The notes under the pieces are model-generated. The model saw nothing but the letters and a program-made list of their open reading frames with translations. It was not told the DNA's origin and ran no database searches. The translations under genes were made by a program, and so were the position numbers. Of a stretch of DNA of 64,000 nucleotides, positions 20,336 to 32,700 are shown piece by piece (the stretch's first letter is position 1; each line of letters starts with the position of its first letter). Origin of the DNA: Tumebacillus algifaecis (GTDB lineage: Bacteria; Bacillota; Bacilli; Tumebacillales; Tumebacillaceae); the NCBI RefSeq assembly GCF_002243515.1, contig NZ_CP022657.1, forward strand, positions 2,533,001-2,597,000. Direction: 5' to 3'.

Positions 20336-23300
20336 TTATTGTCTGGCATCGCGGCGTTGCTGTCGGCCTTCTTTCCGCCGCTGCATCGCGTCGCTCCGCG
20401 CTTCCGCCGCCAGTTCCGCCTGTTGCATGGACAGGCTGTCACGGCTGTCGTGATTTTCCGGAGCGCTAAGCAGTTTGGCCAGCGCATAGACGGTCGGGTG
20501 CTGAAACATCTCGACCAGCGCGATGTCCCTGTTCAATTCCCGGCACAGCTTGGTGTGCACTTGGATCACCAGCAGTGAATGCCCGCCCAGATCAAAAAAG
20601 TTGTCATGCAGGCCAACCTGGTCCACCTTCAACACTTCACGCCAGATCGCGGCAATCAAGACCTCCGATTCGCTTTGCGGCATGACAAATTCAATGTGCG
20701 TGTTGCGCTCGATCTTCGGTTCCGGCAACTGATTGTGGTTGATTTTTCCGCTCGGCAACAGCGGCATCTCCTCGAGTGGGATAACAGCGGAAGGAACCAT
20801 AAAGGCCGGGAGCAGCTCTTTGAAACGCTGTTGCAGGGACAAAGCCAATTGGCGAGCCGGCGTCTCTTCGCCAGGCGCTTCTGCTTCGAACGGATTGGCG
20901 ATGTTCTTGTCGAGCGTGATATAGACGATCAGCCTCGTGTCGCCTTCCACTTCCCGCGCCAGAGCGACCGCGTTGCGCACGCCGTCCGCCTCATGGACCA
21001 GATTTTCAATCTCGCTCAATTCGACGCGGTGTCCGCGAATTTTCACCTGATGGTCGGCGCGACCGATGATCTCCAGCGCCCCTTCCGCATTCCAGCGCGC
21101 CAAGTCGCCTGTCTTGTATAGCCGCTCCCCGCTTCCGGCTGCGGCAAAAGGGCTTTGCAGAAAGCGCTCCGCCGTCAATTCCGGCCGGTTTAGATAGCCG
21201 AGACCAACCCCGATCCCACCGATGTAAATCTCGCCGACCGCGCCGATTGGCACAGGTTCCAGGCGCTCGTCCAGCACGTAGAGATGCATGCGCGGAATCG
21301 GCCGTCCGATCGGGATGGCGTGGCGCTCATCGCCGCGCTCGCAAAACCAATAGGTGCACTCGACCGATACTTCAGTCGGCCCGTACATGTTGATCAGATC
21401 GGCTTCCGATGCAACATGAAACCGCTCCAGTAGGCTGGTTGTCATCAGTTCCGCCCCGCAGTAGACCTGACGCAGGTGCACGCACTCTGCAAATCGCGGC
21501 TCATCGAGCAGCATTTGCAACTGGGTCGGCACCACTTGGATCACCGTCACCTGCTCATGAGCCATCAAGCCAGCCAGATAGCCGGGGTCGCGATGCGCCC
21601 CTTGACGGGCGATGACGATGCGCGCGCCTAAGGACAGCGGAACGAAAAACTCCGTCACAGAAGCGTCGAAGCTAAACGGCGACTTCAGCACCTGTGCATC
21701 CTCCGTCGTCATCGGGAAATCATCATGGTACCAGCGGATCGTGTTGCAGATGCCCCGATGCGCAGTGACGACACCTTTCGGACGGCCGGTGGAGCCCGAC
21801 GTGTAGATGACGTACGCCGGATCGGAAGGCAGTGCCCCACCCTCGGGGTTGTCTGCGTTCGAGCGGGCAATCTCCGCCCAGTCGCGGTCGAGGCAGAGCA
21901 ATTTCGCTTGGTTTGCAGGCATGTTCCCGGCCAGTGCTTCCATCGTCAACACAAAGCGAGCTTCGGAGTCATCCAGCATGAACTGCAGACGCTCCGCCGG
22001 GTAATCGGGATCGAGGGGAAGATACGCCGCACCCGCTTTCAACACGCCAAACACCGCCACCACCATCTCAAAAGAGCGTTCCATGAAGATGGCGGCCAGT
22101 TGACAGCGGCCCAGCCCCTGCGCTTTTAGGTGATGAGCCACTCGGTTCGCCCGTTCGTTCAGCTCTCGATAGGACATCGTCCGGCCTTCGAACACAAGTG
22201 CTGGATGATCGGGGGTGCGCAGGACCTGCTCTTCAAACAATTGATGTAACAGCTCGTCGCGCACCGATACCGTCTCCGTTTCGCCCAACTGCACCAGATG
22301 CGCTCGCTCTTGTGCCGTCATGATCGGAAGCTCCGAGATTCTGCTGTCCGGCGCATTGACGATGCTTTCCAAAAGCGTCAAATAATGATGGGACAACCGT
22401 TCGACCGTGCCTGCCTCAAACAGGTCGGTCTTGTATTCAAATCCGCCGGCCAGTCCCCCGTCTGCTTCCCATAGAAACAGCGAGAGGTCAAATTTGGCGG
22501 TGCCGTTGGTCTGCTCGAACACGTCCAGCACCAAGCCGGGCAGTTCCAGCGCTGTGGACGGCGCGTTTTGCAGCGTGAACGTGGTCTGGAACAGCGGAGA
22601 CTGGTTCAGGTTGCGCTCGACGTCCAGCTCTTCGACCAGCCGCTCAAACGGAAGGTCTTGATGCGCAAACGCACCGAGCGCCGCCTTTTTCGTGCGCTGC
22701 AGCAGCTCGCAAAAGGTCGGGTCGCCCGACAGATCGAGGTGCAGCGGCAGCATGTTGACAAAAAAGCCGATCAGCCCTTCTTGCTCCTGTCGGGTGCGGT
22801 TGGCAACCGGTGTGCCGATCACGATGCTCTCCTGACGGTTGTAGCGGCAAAGAAGCGTATAGTAGGCTGCGAGCAGCGTCATGAACAGCGTGGCTTCTTC
22901 CCTGCGGCTCAGCTCCTTCAGCCGCTGCAGAAGGCCAGCAGAACCCTGCATCCGCACCTGACCGCCGGAAAAGCTCTCTTTGCCGGGACGGGGGCGGTCG
23001 AGCGGCAGGTCGAGCAGGGCCGGAGCACCGGCGAGATGATCCTTCCAGTACCCGAGCATGCCGTACAGGTGATCGTCTTTTAAATGATCACGCTGCCAGA
23101 CCGCAAAGTCGACGTAGCTGACCTCAAGCTCTGGCAATTGCACCTCTACCCCCTGCGTGCGGGCCCGGTAAAAATGGATCAGTTCCTTCAACAGCACCCC
23201 GCGCGACCAGCCGTCAGTGGCGATGTGATGCATGGTCAGCATCAGCCGGTGCTCCTCGTCCTCCTCGCGAATGACCGAAGCGCGAAACAGCAGGTCACGG

Positions 23301-23725
23301 CCGAGGTCGAAGGTGCGCGCCGCCTCTTCGGTCATCAGTCGCTCCGCTTCCGCCTCCCGCTCCCCCTCGGGCAGACCGCTCAAGTCGATCAGCGGCAGGG
23401 CAAACGGTTTGGGCGGATGAATCCGCTGGACGGGCCGCCCCTCGACGGCAGCAAACGTGGTGCGGAACACCGCCTGCCTGTTCACGATTTCCTGCAACGA
23501 CCATTCCAACGCCTTCAGGTCGAGGAAGCCGCGCAGGCGAAGCACCAGCGGAACGTTGTTCATCGGGCTATCTTGGTACAGCTGCTCGACAAACCACAAG
23601 CGCTGTTGAGCAAAAGAGACAGGGGCGGTTTTCACATCGCCGTTTTTCTTTTGCATCAACTGAGCCAGCATCGCTCTCTTTTCTTCCGGCGTCATTTGAT
23701 CCAGTTGTTTGATGTTCGAACTCAT
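20336..23725 (-). CDS. One-module NRPS (C-A-PCP) feeding the PKS module
   Basis: 1129 residues. The ATG at 23725 overlaps the stop of the upstream gene (ATGA) and has GGAGGAT in front, a sign of coupled translation. Domains: C about 30-430 with HHIATDG near 164; A about 440-950 with TSGSTGRPKG; carrier about 975-1050 with LGGHSLLVIQ. The C-terminus is a basic, Gln/Arg-rich tail (MQRRKEGRQQRRDARQ), of the kind I associate with carrier proteins that dock onto a following PKS. The A pocket reads DATQVCMVE, which I cannot assign. The SDASVTEFF-type stretch (T at position 239) is unusual beside the DxxxW of the neighbouring modules. Confidence 0.93.
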   Translation of the reverse strand: MSSNIKQLDQMTPEEKRAMLAQLMQKKNGDVKTAPVSFAQQRLWFVEQLYQDSPMNNVPLVLRLRGFLDLKALEWSLQEIVNRQAVFRTTFAAVEGRPVQRIHPPKPFALPLIDLSGLPEGEREAEAERLMTEEAARTFDLGRDLLFRASVIREEDEEHRLMLTMHHIATDGWSRGVLLKELIHFYRARTQGVEVQLPELEVSYVDFAVWQRDHLKDDHLYGMLGYWKDHLAGAPALLDLPLDRPRPGKESFSGGQVRMQGSAGLLQRLKELSRREEATLFMTLLAAYYTLLCRYNRQESIVIGTPVANRTRQEQEGLIGFFVNMLPLHLDLSGDPTFCELLQRTKKAALGAFAHQDLPFERLVEELDVERNLNQSPLFQTTFTLQNAPSTALELPGLVLDVFEQTNGTAKFDLSLFLWEADGGLAGGFEYKTDLFEAGTVERLSHHYLTLLESIVNAPDSRISELPIMTAQERAHLVQLGETETVSVRDELLHQLFEEQVLRTPDHPALVFEGRTMSYRELNERANRVAHHLKAQGLGRCQLAAIFMERSFEMVVAVFGVLKAGAAYLPLDPDYPAERLQFMLDDSEARFVLTMEALAGNMPANQAKLLCLDRDWAEIARSNADNPEGGALPSDPAYVIYTSGSTGRPKGVVTAHRGICNTIRWYHDDFPMTTEDAQVLKSPFSFDASVTEFFVPLSLGARIVIARQGAHRDPGYLAGLMAHEQVTVIQVVPTQLQMLLDEPRFAECVHLRQVYCGAELMTTSLLERFHVASEADLINMYGPTEVSVECTYWFCERGDERHAIPIGRPIPRMHLYVLDERLEPVPIGAVGEIYIGGIGVGLGYLNRPELTAERFLQSPFAAAGSGERLYKTGDLARWNAEGALEIIGRADHQVKIRGHRVELSEIENLVHEADGVRNAVALAREVEGDTRLIVYITLDKNIANPFEAEAPGEETPARQLALSLQQRFKELLPAFMVPSAVIPLEEMPLLPSGKINHNQLPEPKIERNTHIEFVMPQSESEVLIAAIWREVLKVDQVGLHDNFFDLGGHSLLVIQVHTKLCRELNRDIALVEMFQHPTVYALAKLLSAPENHDSRDSLSMQQAELAAEARSDAMQRRKEGRQQRRDARQ

Positions 23726-26700
23726 TGTGCATCCTCCGCTTCCAGTAACGCTTTTTGGAGCAGCAGCTCCACCTCTTCATCCGTTAACTCCAGCTCCTCG
23801 AGCAGCCGAAGCGCGTTTTCCCCATCTGTCTGCCGTTTCATCGGTTGTTCGATTTGCTGGGCCGACTCCGCGATGAGCCGTTCCACTTCGGCGGCGAGCA
23901 GCGCCGGAGTCGGTTTTTCAAACATCAAGCCGATCGGGAGCGGCAGGCTGTAGATCTCCCGCAGCTTATAAAGGACCTGCATCGCCAGCAGAGAGTGACC
24001 ACCGAGTTCAAAGAAATGGTCATTCCGGCCGACACCTTCTCTACTCAAGACTTGTTGCCAAATGCCAGCCAACAACTCCTCCGTTTCATTGTGCGGTGCC
24101 TCATACTCGTTCATCGCCGGAATGAGATCCGATACAGGTGCTGGCAAAGCACGGCGGTCGACCTTGCCATTTGGCGACAGAGGCATCGCTTCCAGCCAGA
24201 AAAAGATCGACGGTACCATGTAGTCTGGCAATTGCGCTTTTAACTGTTGACGCAATTCCAAGTCAGTTACAGTTTCTTGCTCATCTGCTGTCAAATACGC
24301 TACGAGACGCTGATCACCCGGTACAACCTCCCAAACGGTGACAACCGCTTCCCGCACGCCGGAACAACTGCCCAGCACCGCTTCGATCTCACCCAATTCG
24401 ATCCGCAAACCGCGGATCTTCACTTGGTTGTCGATTCGACCCAAATACTGAATCGTTCCGTCTGGCAGCCATTTTGCCAAGTCACCAGTTTTATACATCG
24501 CTACCCCCGGCATCGCGGAGAAAGGATCTGCGATAAACCTCTCGGCAGTCAGTTCTGGACGCTTGTAATAACCATTTGCTACCTGAATACCGCTAATATG
24601 CAATTCACCCGCCACACCTGCTGGTACTGGTTGCAGGAACGGATCCAGAATGTACAAGGTGGTGTTGGCAACCGGCCGACCGATTGGCACAAATTTGCGG
24701 TCACTGTTTGGTTCACAAGCCCAGTAGGTGACATCGACGGAAGCCTCTGTCGGTCCATAGAGATTGTGAAGTTGCGCTTGACTGATTTCAAAGAAACGTT
24801 CTTGCAGTTCGAACGGCAGCGCTTCACCACTGCAGAATACGAGGCGAAGCGACGTGCAAGTCTGAACCTGCGATTCTTCCACGAAGATCTGCAACATGGA
24901 AGGAACGAAATGCAAGGTTGTAATCCCCTGTTCTCGAATCAGTTCGACCAAATACTCGCTGTCTTTATGACCTTCCGGTTTCGCCACAATCAGACATGCT
25001 CCAACGAACAACGGCCAGAAGAATTCCCATACTGAAACGTCAAACGTAAATGGTGTTTTCTGCAACACCCGGTCCTCAGTGGTGAGTTTGTATTCCTCTT
25101 GCATCCATAACAGGCGGTTGATGATCCCTCGATGTGGTACCATGACGCCTTTTGGCTTTCCTGTTGATCCCGATGTGTAAATCACATAAGCGGTATCCTT
25201 CGACATCGTTGCAGTCACAAGATTGTCAACACTCTCATCGGCTAACTTCGCCCATGTGGCTTCCAGATCAAGGTGCATCACTTCTGCGCTGTATGCTGGC
25301 AGTTTGTCATGCAAATGCGATTGACTCAACAAGACAGAGACTTGTGCCTCTTCTAACATGAAAGCTAATCGCTCTGCTGGCAGGAACGGGTCCAGCGGCA
25401 AATACGCGCCACCCGATTTCAAGATTGCATAGAGGCTGATCACCATTTCCAATGAGCGTTCCATGCAGACACCGACCAGTACATTCGGTCCGACACCCTG
25501 CTTTTGCAGATGGTGTGCCAGCCGATTGCTCTGCTCATTCAGTTGGCGATACGTCATGCCTTCACAGCCCTCAAACGAAACGGCCAGTTCATCAGGCGTT
25601 CTTTCCACCTGTTGTTCAAACAGATGGTGTAAGAGTTCAACTTTCGGATATTCAACTGAAGTTTCATTCCATTCCACCAGTATTTGATACTGCTCATCCG
25701 CCGAGATGACCGAGTGGATTTCGTAGCGACCTGATGGGTCCGAAGCTATTTGTTCCAATACATTCTGGTAGTATGATCCGAATCTCGCTGCCTGCTCAGG
25801 AGTCAAATCCGCTTCATTCCAACGCAGATACAGTTGCACTTCCGCACTTTGTGAATCCAATCCGAACTCGACGGCAAACACAAAACTCGAATCCGCAATC
25901 GATCTCTCACCGAGGATTTCCACTTCTGGAATGCCCGACAGCGTTTCATAAACGTGGAAATGCGTGTAGTTAAACGCAGTCTCGAACAACTGTTGCCCAC
26001 CTAAATCCTGCTGAATTTGCGCCATTGGATAACGACGGTGTGGCAAAAGTTCACGTTCGGTGGCAAATACCGTTTGAACCAGTTCCTGCCAGGTCCCCCC
26101 TGCTAACTCCAGTCGCAATGGCAACGTGTTCAAAAACAGGCCAAGCACTCGCTCACCATCCACTTCCTCGATCCGACCGTTGGTGACAAAACCAGTCAAC
26201 ACATCTGATTGAGCCCCCAACACGTTCAACACGCGAATGTGTGCAGCCAAAAGAACACTCTTTAGTGGTACATTCACCTGTTGCGCCATCAGTTTTAAGC
26301 CATGGGATACCTCACTCGGCACTTCGACTCGAGTCAAATGCATCTGGGATGGCTTCGTGCGATCTCTTCCTTCGATTCGCGGAAGTTGAGTAAACGTGAA
26401 GCCTTGTAGCGTTTGCTGCCAATACGCTTTTGTTTCTTCCGATCCTAGCGCAGTCTGCTCCAATTTGACGTACTTGTGGAACTGCGACTGCAGAGCTCCC
26501 GAATCTGGTGTCTCACCTTTTACAAAAGACATGTAGGTTACAAAAATTTCTGTGAGCAACGAAGCAACCGACCATCCATCCAAAATTGCGTGATGCTCCG
26601 TCAAACCAAATTGAAAAGTCTCCTCATCCATTCGATGCATACTGACACGAAGCATCGGCGGACATTTCCAATCAAACGGACGTTTCAATTCTGCATCGAA

Positions 26701-29700
26701 CCAACGATCCAGCGCTTGTTCTCGTTCACCTGCTGGCAGATCACGCAGATCGTATACTTCAAATGGAATTTCCACATGACGATGTACCAATTGCAAGGGT
26801 TCGCGATAACCAGTCAATGCAAACGAAGTACGCAAGATTGAGTGACGAGACGCCAGTACCGCTAACGCTTGCTCCATCGAATCTTGATCAAATGGTGCGC
26901 GCAGATGATGAAGTGACACATTGTGATAAATTGCTTGCTGAGCTTCTTTTTCGCTGTGGAACAACATGCCCAATTGCAGTTGGGTCAGTGGGTATGCATC
27001 CTCCAGATTGGCTGGCAACTGCGTACGTTCTGCTTCGGTGATCAGCGAAAATGGTGCCTGTTTTTCCATTTCACGATCCACTGAGATCAGGACACCCGAT
27101 TCTGTCAATTCATAAATCGACTGGTGACGGAACAAATCTTGCAAGGTGAACTGGATGCCTTGCTTTCGTGCCTCAGCGAGTACCTGAATGCTCAGAATTG
27201 AGTCGCCGCCTAACTCAAAGTAGTTATCTTGAATGCCAATACGTTCCACTTTCAAGACCTTTGTGAGAACGCCCACCAACTTTTCCTCGGCTTCATTGCG
27301 AGGTGCTGTATAAGTACGCATCTGTTCGGGACGGTTCTCTTCAGGTGACGGCAATGCACGGTGATCGACCTTGCCGTTTGCAGTCAGCGGCAAAGACTTG
27401 AGGATAACAAATGCGGCTGGGATCATGAACTCAGGTAAATTCTGCAACAAGTACTCTCGAAGTTCACGCGGAGTTAGTTGCTGATCAACATCCGTCACTA
27501 CGTAGCCGATTAAACGCTTCTCGCCATCCGTGTTTTCCCGAACCAGCACTACGGCTTCGTGTACGTGCGGATGCTCGACGAGGCTGGACTCGATTTCGCC
27601 AAGCTCAATCCGGAATCCACGAACCTTAACTTGATGGTCGATGCGTCCCAAATACTCTAGGTCCCCGTCCGGCAAGTAACGTGCCAAGTCCCCTGTTTTA
27701 TAGAGACGTGCATCCGGGTCGGTCGAGAATGGATTTTGAATGAAACGTTCATTGGTGAGTTCCGGACGATTCAGATAACCACGGGCGACACCTGCACCGC
27801 CGACATACATCTCCCCACACACGCCGATTGGTACGGGTTGGAGATATTGATCGAGCACAAAGACCTGCAAGTCCGGGATCGGAACACCGATCACGCTGCC
27901 CGTTCCACTTGCTACGTCCACCCAACGGATCGGACGATACGTGACGTGAACGGTTGTTTCCGTGATCCCGTACATGTTGAGCAATTTCGGCCGTTCATCG
28001 CCATGACGCTCGAACCACGGTTTCAAACTTTGCAATTCCAGTGCTTCACCACCGAAAATCACATAACGCAGTGCCAATGGTTGGGCTGCTTCCCCTTTTC
28101 GTTCCTCCGCTTGGATCAGTTGGCGGAATGCAGACGGTGTTTGGTTGAGCACTGTCACCTGTTCACTGACCAACAGGTCTAGGAAGTCCTCCGGAGAACG
28201 GCTGACCCAATACGGCACGACGACCAGTCGACCGCCGTAGAGCAGCGCGCCCCAGATTTCCCACACTGAGAAGTCAAACGCATAGGAGTGGAACAACGTC
28301 CAAACATCCCGTTCATTAAATCCATACCACTGCTCCGTTGCTTTTAATAAGCGGATTACGTTCCCATGTGGAATCAAAACACCCTTGGGCTTACCCGTCG
28401 AACCGGACGTGTAGATGACGTAGGCTAGGCTGTCAGCGTTCGCTTCACACGGCAAGTTGTCCGACTTCTGACGGCCGATGACATCAGCATCACGGTCAAG
28501 GCAAATCACTGGAACCTGATGCTCCGGCAATTTGTTTAACAAGTGCTCTTGTGTCAGCAAGACGGCGACTTGAGAGTCCTCAAGCGCATACTTGACTCGG
28601 TCCTGTGGATAGTTGGGGTCGAGTGGCACATAGGCGCCTCCCGCCTTCAACGTCCCGAGAATGGCGATCACGATTTCGATCGATCGATCTAAGCTGATTC
28701 CGACTTTCACTTCTGGACCAACGCCAAATGCGCATAAATAGTGAGCCAGTCTGTTTGCTTGCTCATTTACTTCACGGTACGTCAGGCGCTGGTCTTCCAT
28801 CACCACTGCCTCAGCATCAGGAGTTTGCACGACCTGTGCTTCAAACCACTGATGTATACATAAATCCCGCTCAAACTCTTGCCATTGACCTTTGCCTTGT
28901 GTCAACATTTCCTGCATTTCTGCTTCTAGGAGCAATGGTAACCTTGACAATTCAGCATTTGGATTGGCTGTCACACCAACGAGCAATGCTTCGAAATGTC
29001 GAGCCCATCGGAGAATCGTTTCACGGTCGAACAAATCGCTGTTATATTCAAATTCCGCCGCCAATCCTCCCTCATGTTCACGCATCGACAACGTCAGGTC
29101 GAACTTGGCGATGTCCATTTCTACAGGCAATGGGCGAATTTTTACGTGACCGATTTGTTGCCTATCACCATGTGCGTTTTGTAACACAAACATCACTTGG
29201 AACAGTGGTGAATAACCTGTGTTTCGTTCAGGACTCAGCTCGTCAACCAATTGTTCAAACGGAACGTCTTGATGCGTGTAAGCTGCTAAAACAGTCTCAC
29301 GGGTGCGCCCTAACAATTCGTTGAATGTAAGATCGCCTGACAGATCAGTGCGCAACACGAGTGTATTGATAAAGTAACCGATCAACTTTTCCAACTCGGG
29401 GAATCTGCGGTTAGCAACCGGGCTACCGACCAAAATGTCCTCTACTCCCGTATAACGGAAGAGCCACGTTTTAAATGCCGCCAACAGCGTCATATACAAC
29501 GTAACACCCTCACGTGTTCCGATTGCTTTTAAACCCTCGGTGATCTCTTTGGAAAGCATGATCGTTTCCCGAGACCCGCGGTAGGTTTGCTCGGCTGGTC
29601 GAGGATGATCTGTCGGAAGTTGCAAGATCGGCAGTTCTCCGCCTAATTTCTGCTTCCAATAGGTCATCTGCTCTTCCTTTATGTTTCCTTGCAGCCACTC

Positions 29701-32700
29701 ACGTTGCCATACAGCAAAGTCCGCGTACTGAACTTCCAACTGTACGAATGGAGAAGGATGACCTTGGGAGAATGCTTCATACAAAACATGTAGCTCTTCC
29801 ATCAGTACCCCAATCGACCAACCGTCAGATACGATATGGTGCATGTTCAGTAACAGCACATGTTCTTCTTCGCCTATTTTGACCAAGGAAACGGCAAACA
29901 ACGGTGCGTTGCGCAGGTCAAACTCATGATAAACTCCCGTGGCGAGCATCTGCTGCAATTGTTCTTGACGTTGCTCTGGATCGGTTATATCGCTCAAATC
30001 TGTACATGTCATGTTCAGGCCCAGTTCTGGCAAGATCACTTGTTTGGCGATGCCATCGACTTCGACAAAGACAGTACGCAATATCTCGTGACGTCGAACA
30101 ATTTCATTCAGCGCACACTCTAACACCGAAGTATCCAGCCTGCCATTCAATTGATAGAGCACTGGCATGTTATAAACGAAACGATCGGACAAGAATTGAT
30201 CGATGAACCAGAGGCTTTGCTGAGCAAAAGATAATGGCAGTTGCTCCCTTGACTCTACTGCCTGTAGAACCGGTAACATAGACAACTCAACTTCAAGGTG
30301 CAGTTGTTCACACTTGATACAGAACGCAGCGAGAGTATCCGCTTCAAACAGGAGGCGAACTGGGATGTTCCAATTCAGAACTTCCAGTATGCGGGAAACG
30401 ACTTGTGTTGCCAGCAACGAATGTCCACCTAATGCAAAGAAATTGTGGTTGCGGCTTATATGCGCTACATTCAACACATTTGCCCAAATTTCGGAAACCG
30501 TAATTTCCAATTCCGTAACTGGTGGCAAATACGCTTCATCAGTAGCCGTCTCCAGTTCCAGTACTGGAACTGGCAATGCTTGGCGATCCACCTTCCCGTT
30601 CGGAGTCAAAGGCATAGCTTCCAACACTACAATCGGCGACGGTATCATATACTCTGGCATGTGCTCTTTGAGCCTGTGGCGTACCTCATGAGCCGTTACT
30701 TCACCTGTAACGTATGCGACCAGACGCTTGTCTCCATCTTCACGCACGATCACGACCGCATGGCGGACTCCTGCACAAAGGCTCAAGGCGGCTTCAATCT
30801 CTTCCAATTCAATCCGGTGACCACGGATTTTCACTTGGTTGTCAGCTCTGCCCAAGTATTCAATCACTCCGGCTTTGTTCCAGCGCACCAAGTCACCCGT
30901 CTTATACAAACGCGCCGCTTGTTCCTCCGAGAAGGGATGTGAGATGAAACGCTCTGACGTCAGTTCCGGTTGATTCAAATACCCGCGTGCGAGCGCAACA
31001 CCCCCTAGATACAACTCCCCTGGCACGCCGACTGGAACCGGCTGCAGATTCTGATCGAGCACGTATACCTGCGTGTTCATGATCGGCTTGCCGATTGGTG
31101 GATGGCTCTCCTCTTGCGGGTTGCAGAAATACAATGTCGCGCATACTGTCGATTCGGTCGGACCATATGCGTTGAAGAGGTTCCGGCCCTCCCCCCAGCG
31201 TTTGACCAGGTCTTGTGTGCAAGCCTCTCCCCCGACGATCAAATTGCGCAAGTCTGGCAACTCCTGTGGCGTTTGCATCGCCAAGAACGACGGAGGCAAC
31301 AATGCCGCTGTGATCTTCTTCTCCCGTAACATGTCAACGAAATTGGCTCCCAGCAACGACTCTCGATCGGTCAGATACAAGGTGGCACCCGTTAACAGCG
31401 TCATCACCAGTTCCCATACAAACGCATCGAAGCTGATCGAGCTAAACTGCAAGACACGGTCTCCCGCCTGCACTCCAAAACTGCGCTTATGTTCGGTCAT
31501 CAAGTTGCCGATCCCCGAATGAGTGACCACGACGCCTTTTGGTCGACCGGTTGAACCCGATGTGTAGATGACATACGCCGCATGGTCGAGTTGTGTTTCA
31601 TACTGCAACCGTTCCGTGTTCTGCTCAGCGATCTGCTCCCAATCCGAGTCCAGCAAGATCGTTCTTGCTGAATGAGTCGGTAATGAATGGAGCCACTTCT
31701 CTTCTGTGACCAACACAGAAACTTGCGAGTCTTCCATCATGTACGCCAGGCGATCAGTTGGATAGTTCGGATCAAGCGGTACATACGCACCACCTGCTTT
31801 CAAGATGCCGAGCACACCAACGATCATCGAAGGCGAACGATCAAAGCTAAGACCGACCAATGTTTCCACTCCGACTCCCTGCTCGCGAAGATATCTAGCC
31901 AATTGATTCGATCGCACATCCAATTCGCAGTATGTCATCTGACCATCTGTAAACTCAATCGCCACCGCATCCTGCCTTAGCTCCACTTGCGATTCAAACA
32001 GTTCCTGGAACGTCTTTGCCGGATAGTCGAGCACCTCACAGTTCCATTCTTGAAAAAGTTGGTTCCGCTCGGCTGGTGACAACATTGGCAATTGAACAAC
32101 TTGCTGATCAGGTTCGCTAACGGCCGATTCGAGCACCTGTTGGAAATGTTCTAGCATGCGCTTAATTGTTGCACCTTCAAATAAATCTCGATTGTATTCG
32201 ATCGATACGTGCAGACGATCGCTCATTTCATGAACTTGCATGGTTAAATCAAACATCGTCATGCCCCGATCAAATTCATAGGCTTGCATTTGCAAGTCAT
32301 CCATTTGGAACTGACCCAATCCATCACCCGAGGCATTTTGCAATACGAACATGATTTGAAACAGTGGGGAATAACCAAGACTGCGATCAGGACTTAACTC
32401 TTCGACCAATTTTTCAAACGGAACATCTTGATGTGCATACGCCTCGATTGTGACCTCACGCACACGATGCAACAGTTCTCGGAAGCTCAGTTGCTCCGAC
32501 AGCTCCGTACGCAGGACCAGCGTGTTAACAAAAAACCCAATCAATTCTTCGATCTCCCGACGATTTCGGTTGGCGATCGGACTGCCGACGAGCAGGTCGT
32601 GTTGCCCGGTGTAACGGTGCAGCAGTACCTTGAAGGCTGTCAACAACGTCATGAATAAGGTGACACCTTCGCTTCGGCTCAGTTCTTGCAATGCCTGACC

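Noticed and set aside
26400-27060. C4 of the four-module NRPS as a dual condensation/epimerisation domain (it begins YPLTQLQLGMLFHS)
   Set aside because: The extra N-terminal HH motif with GD of dual domains is not present at the expected place.
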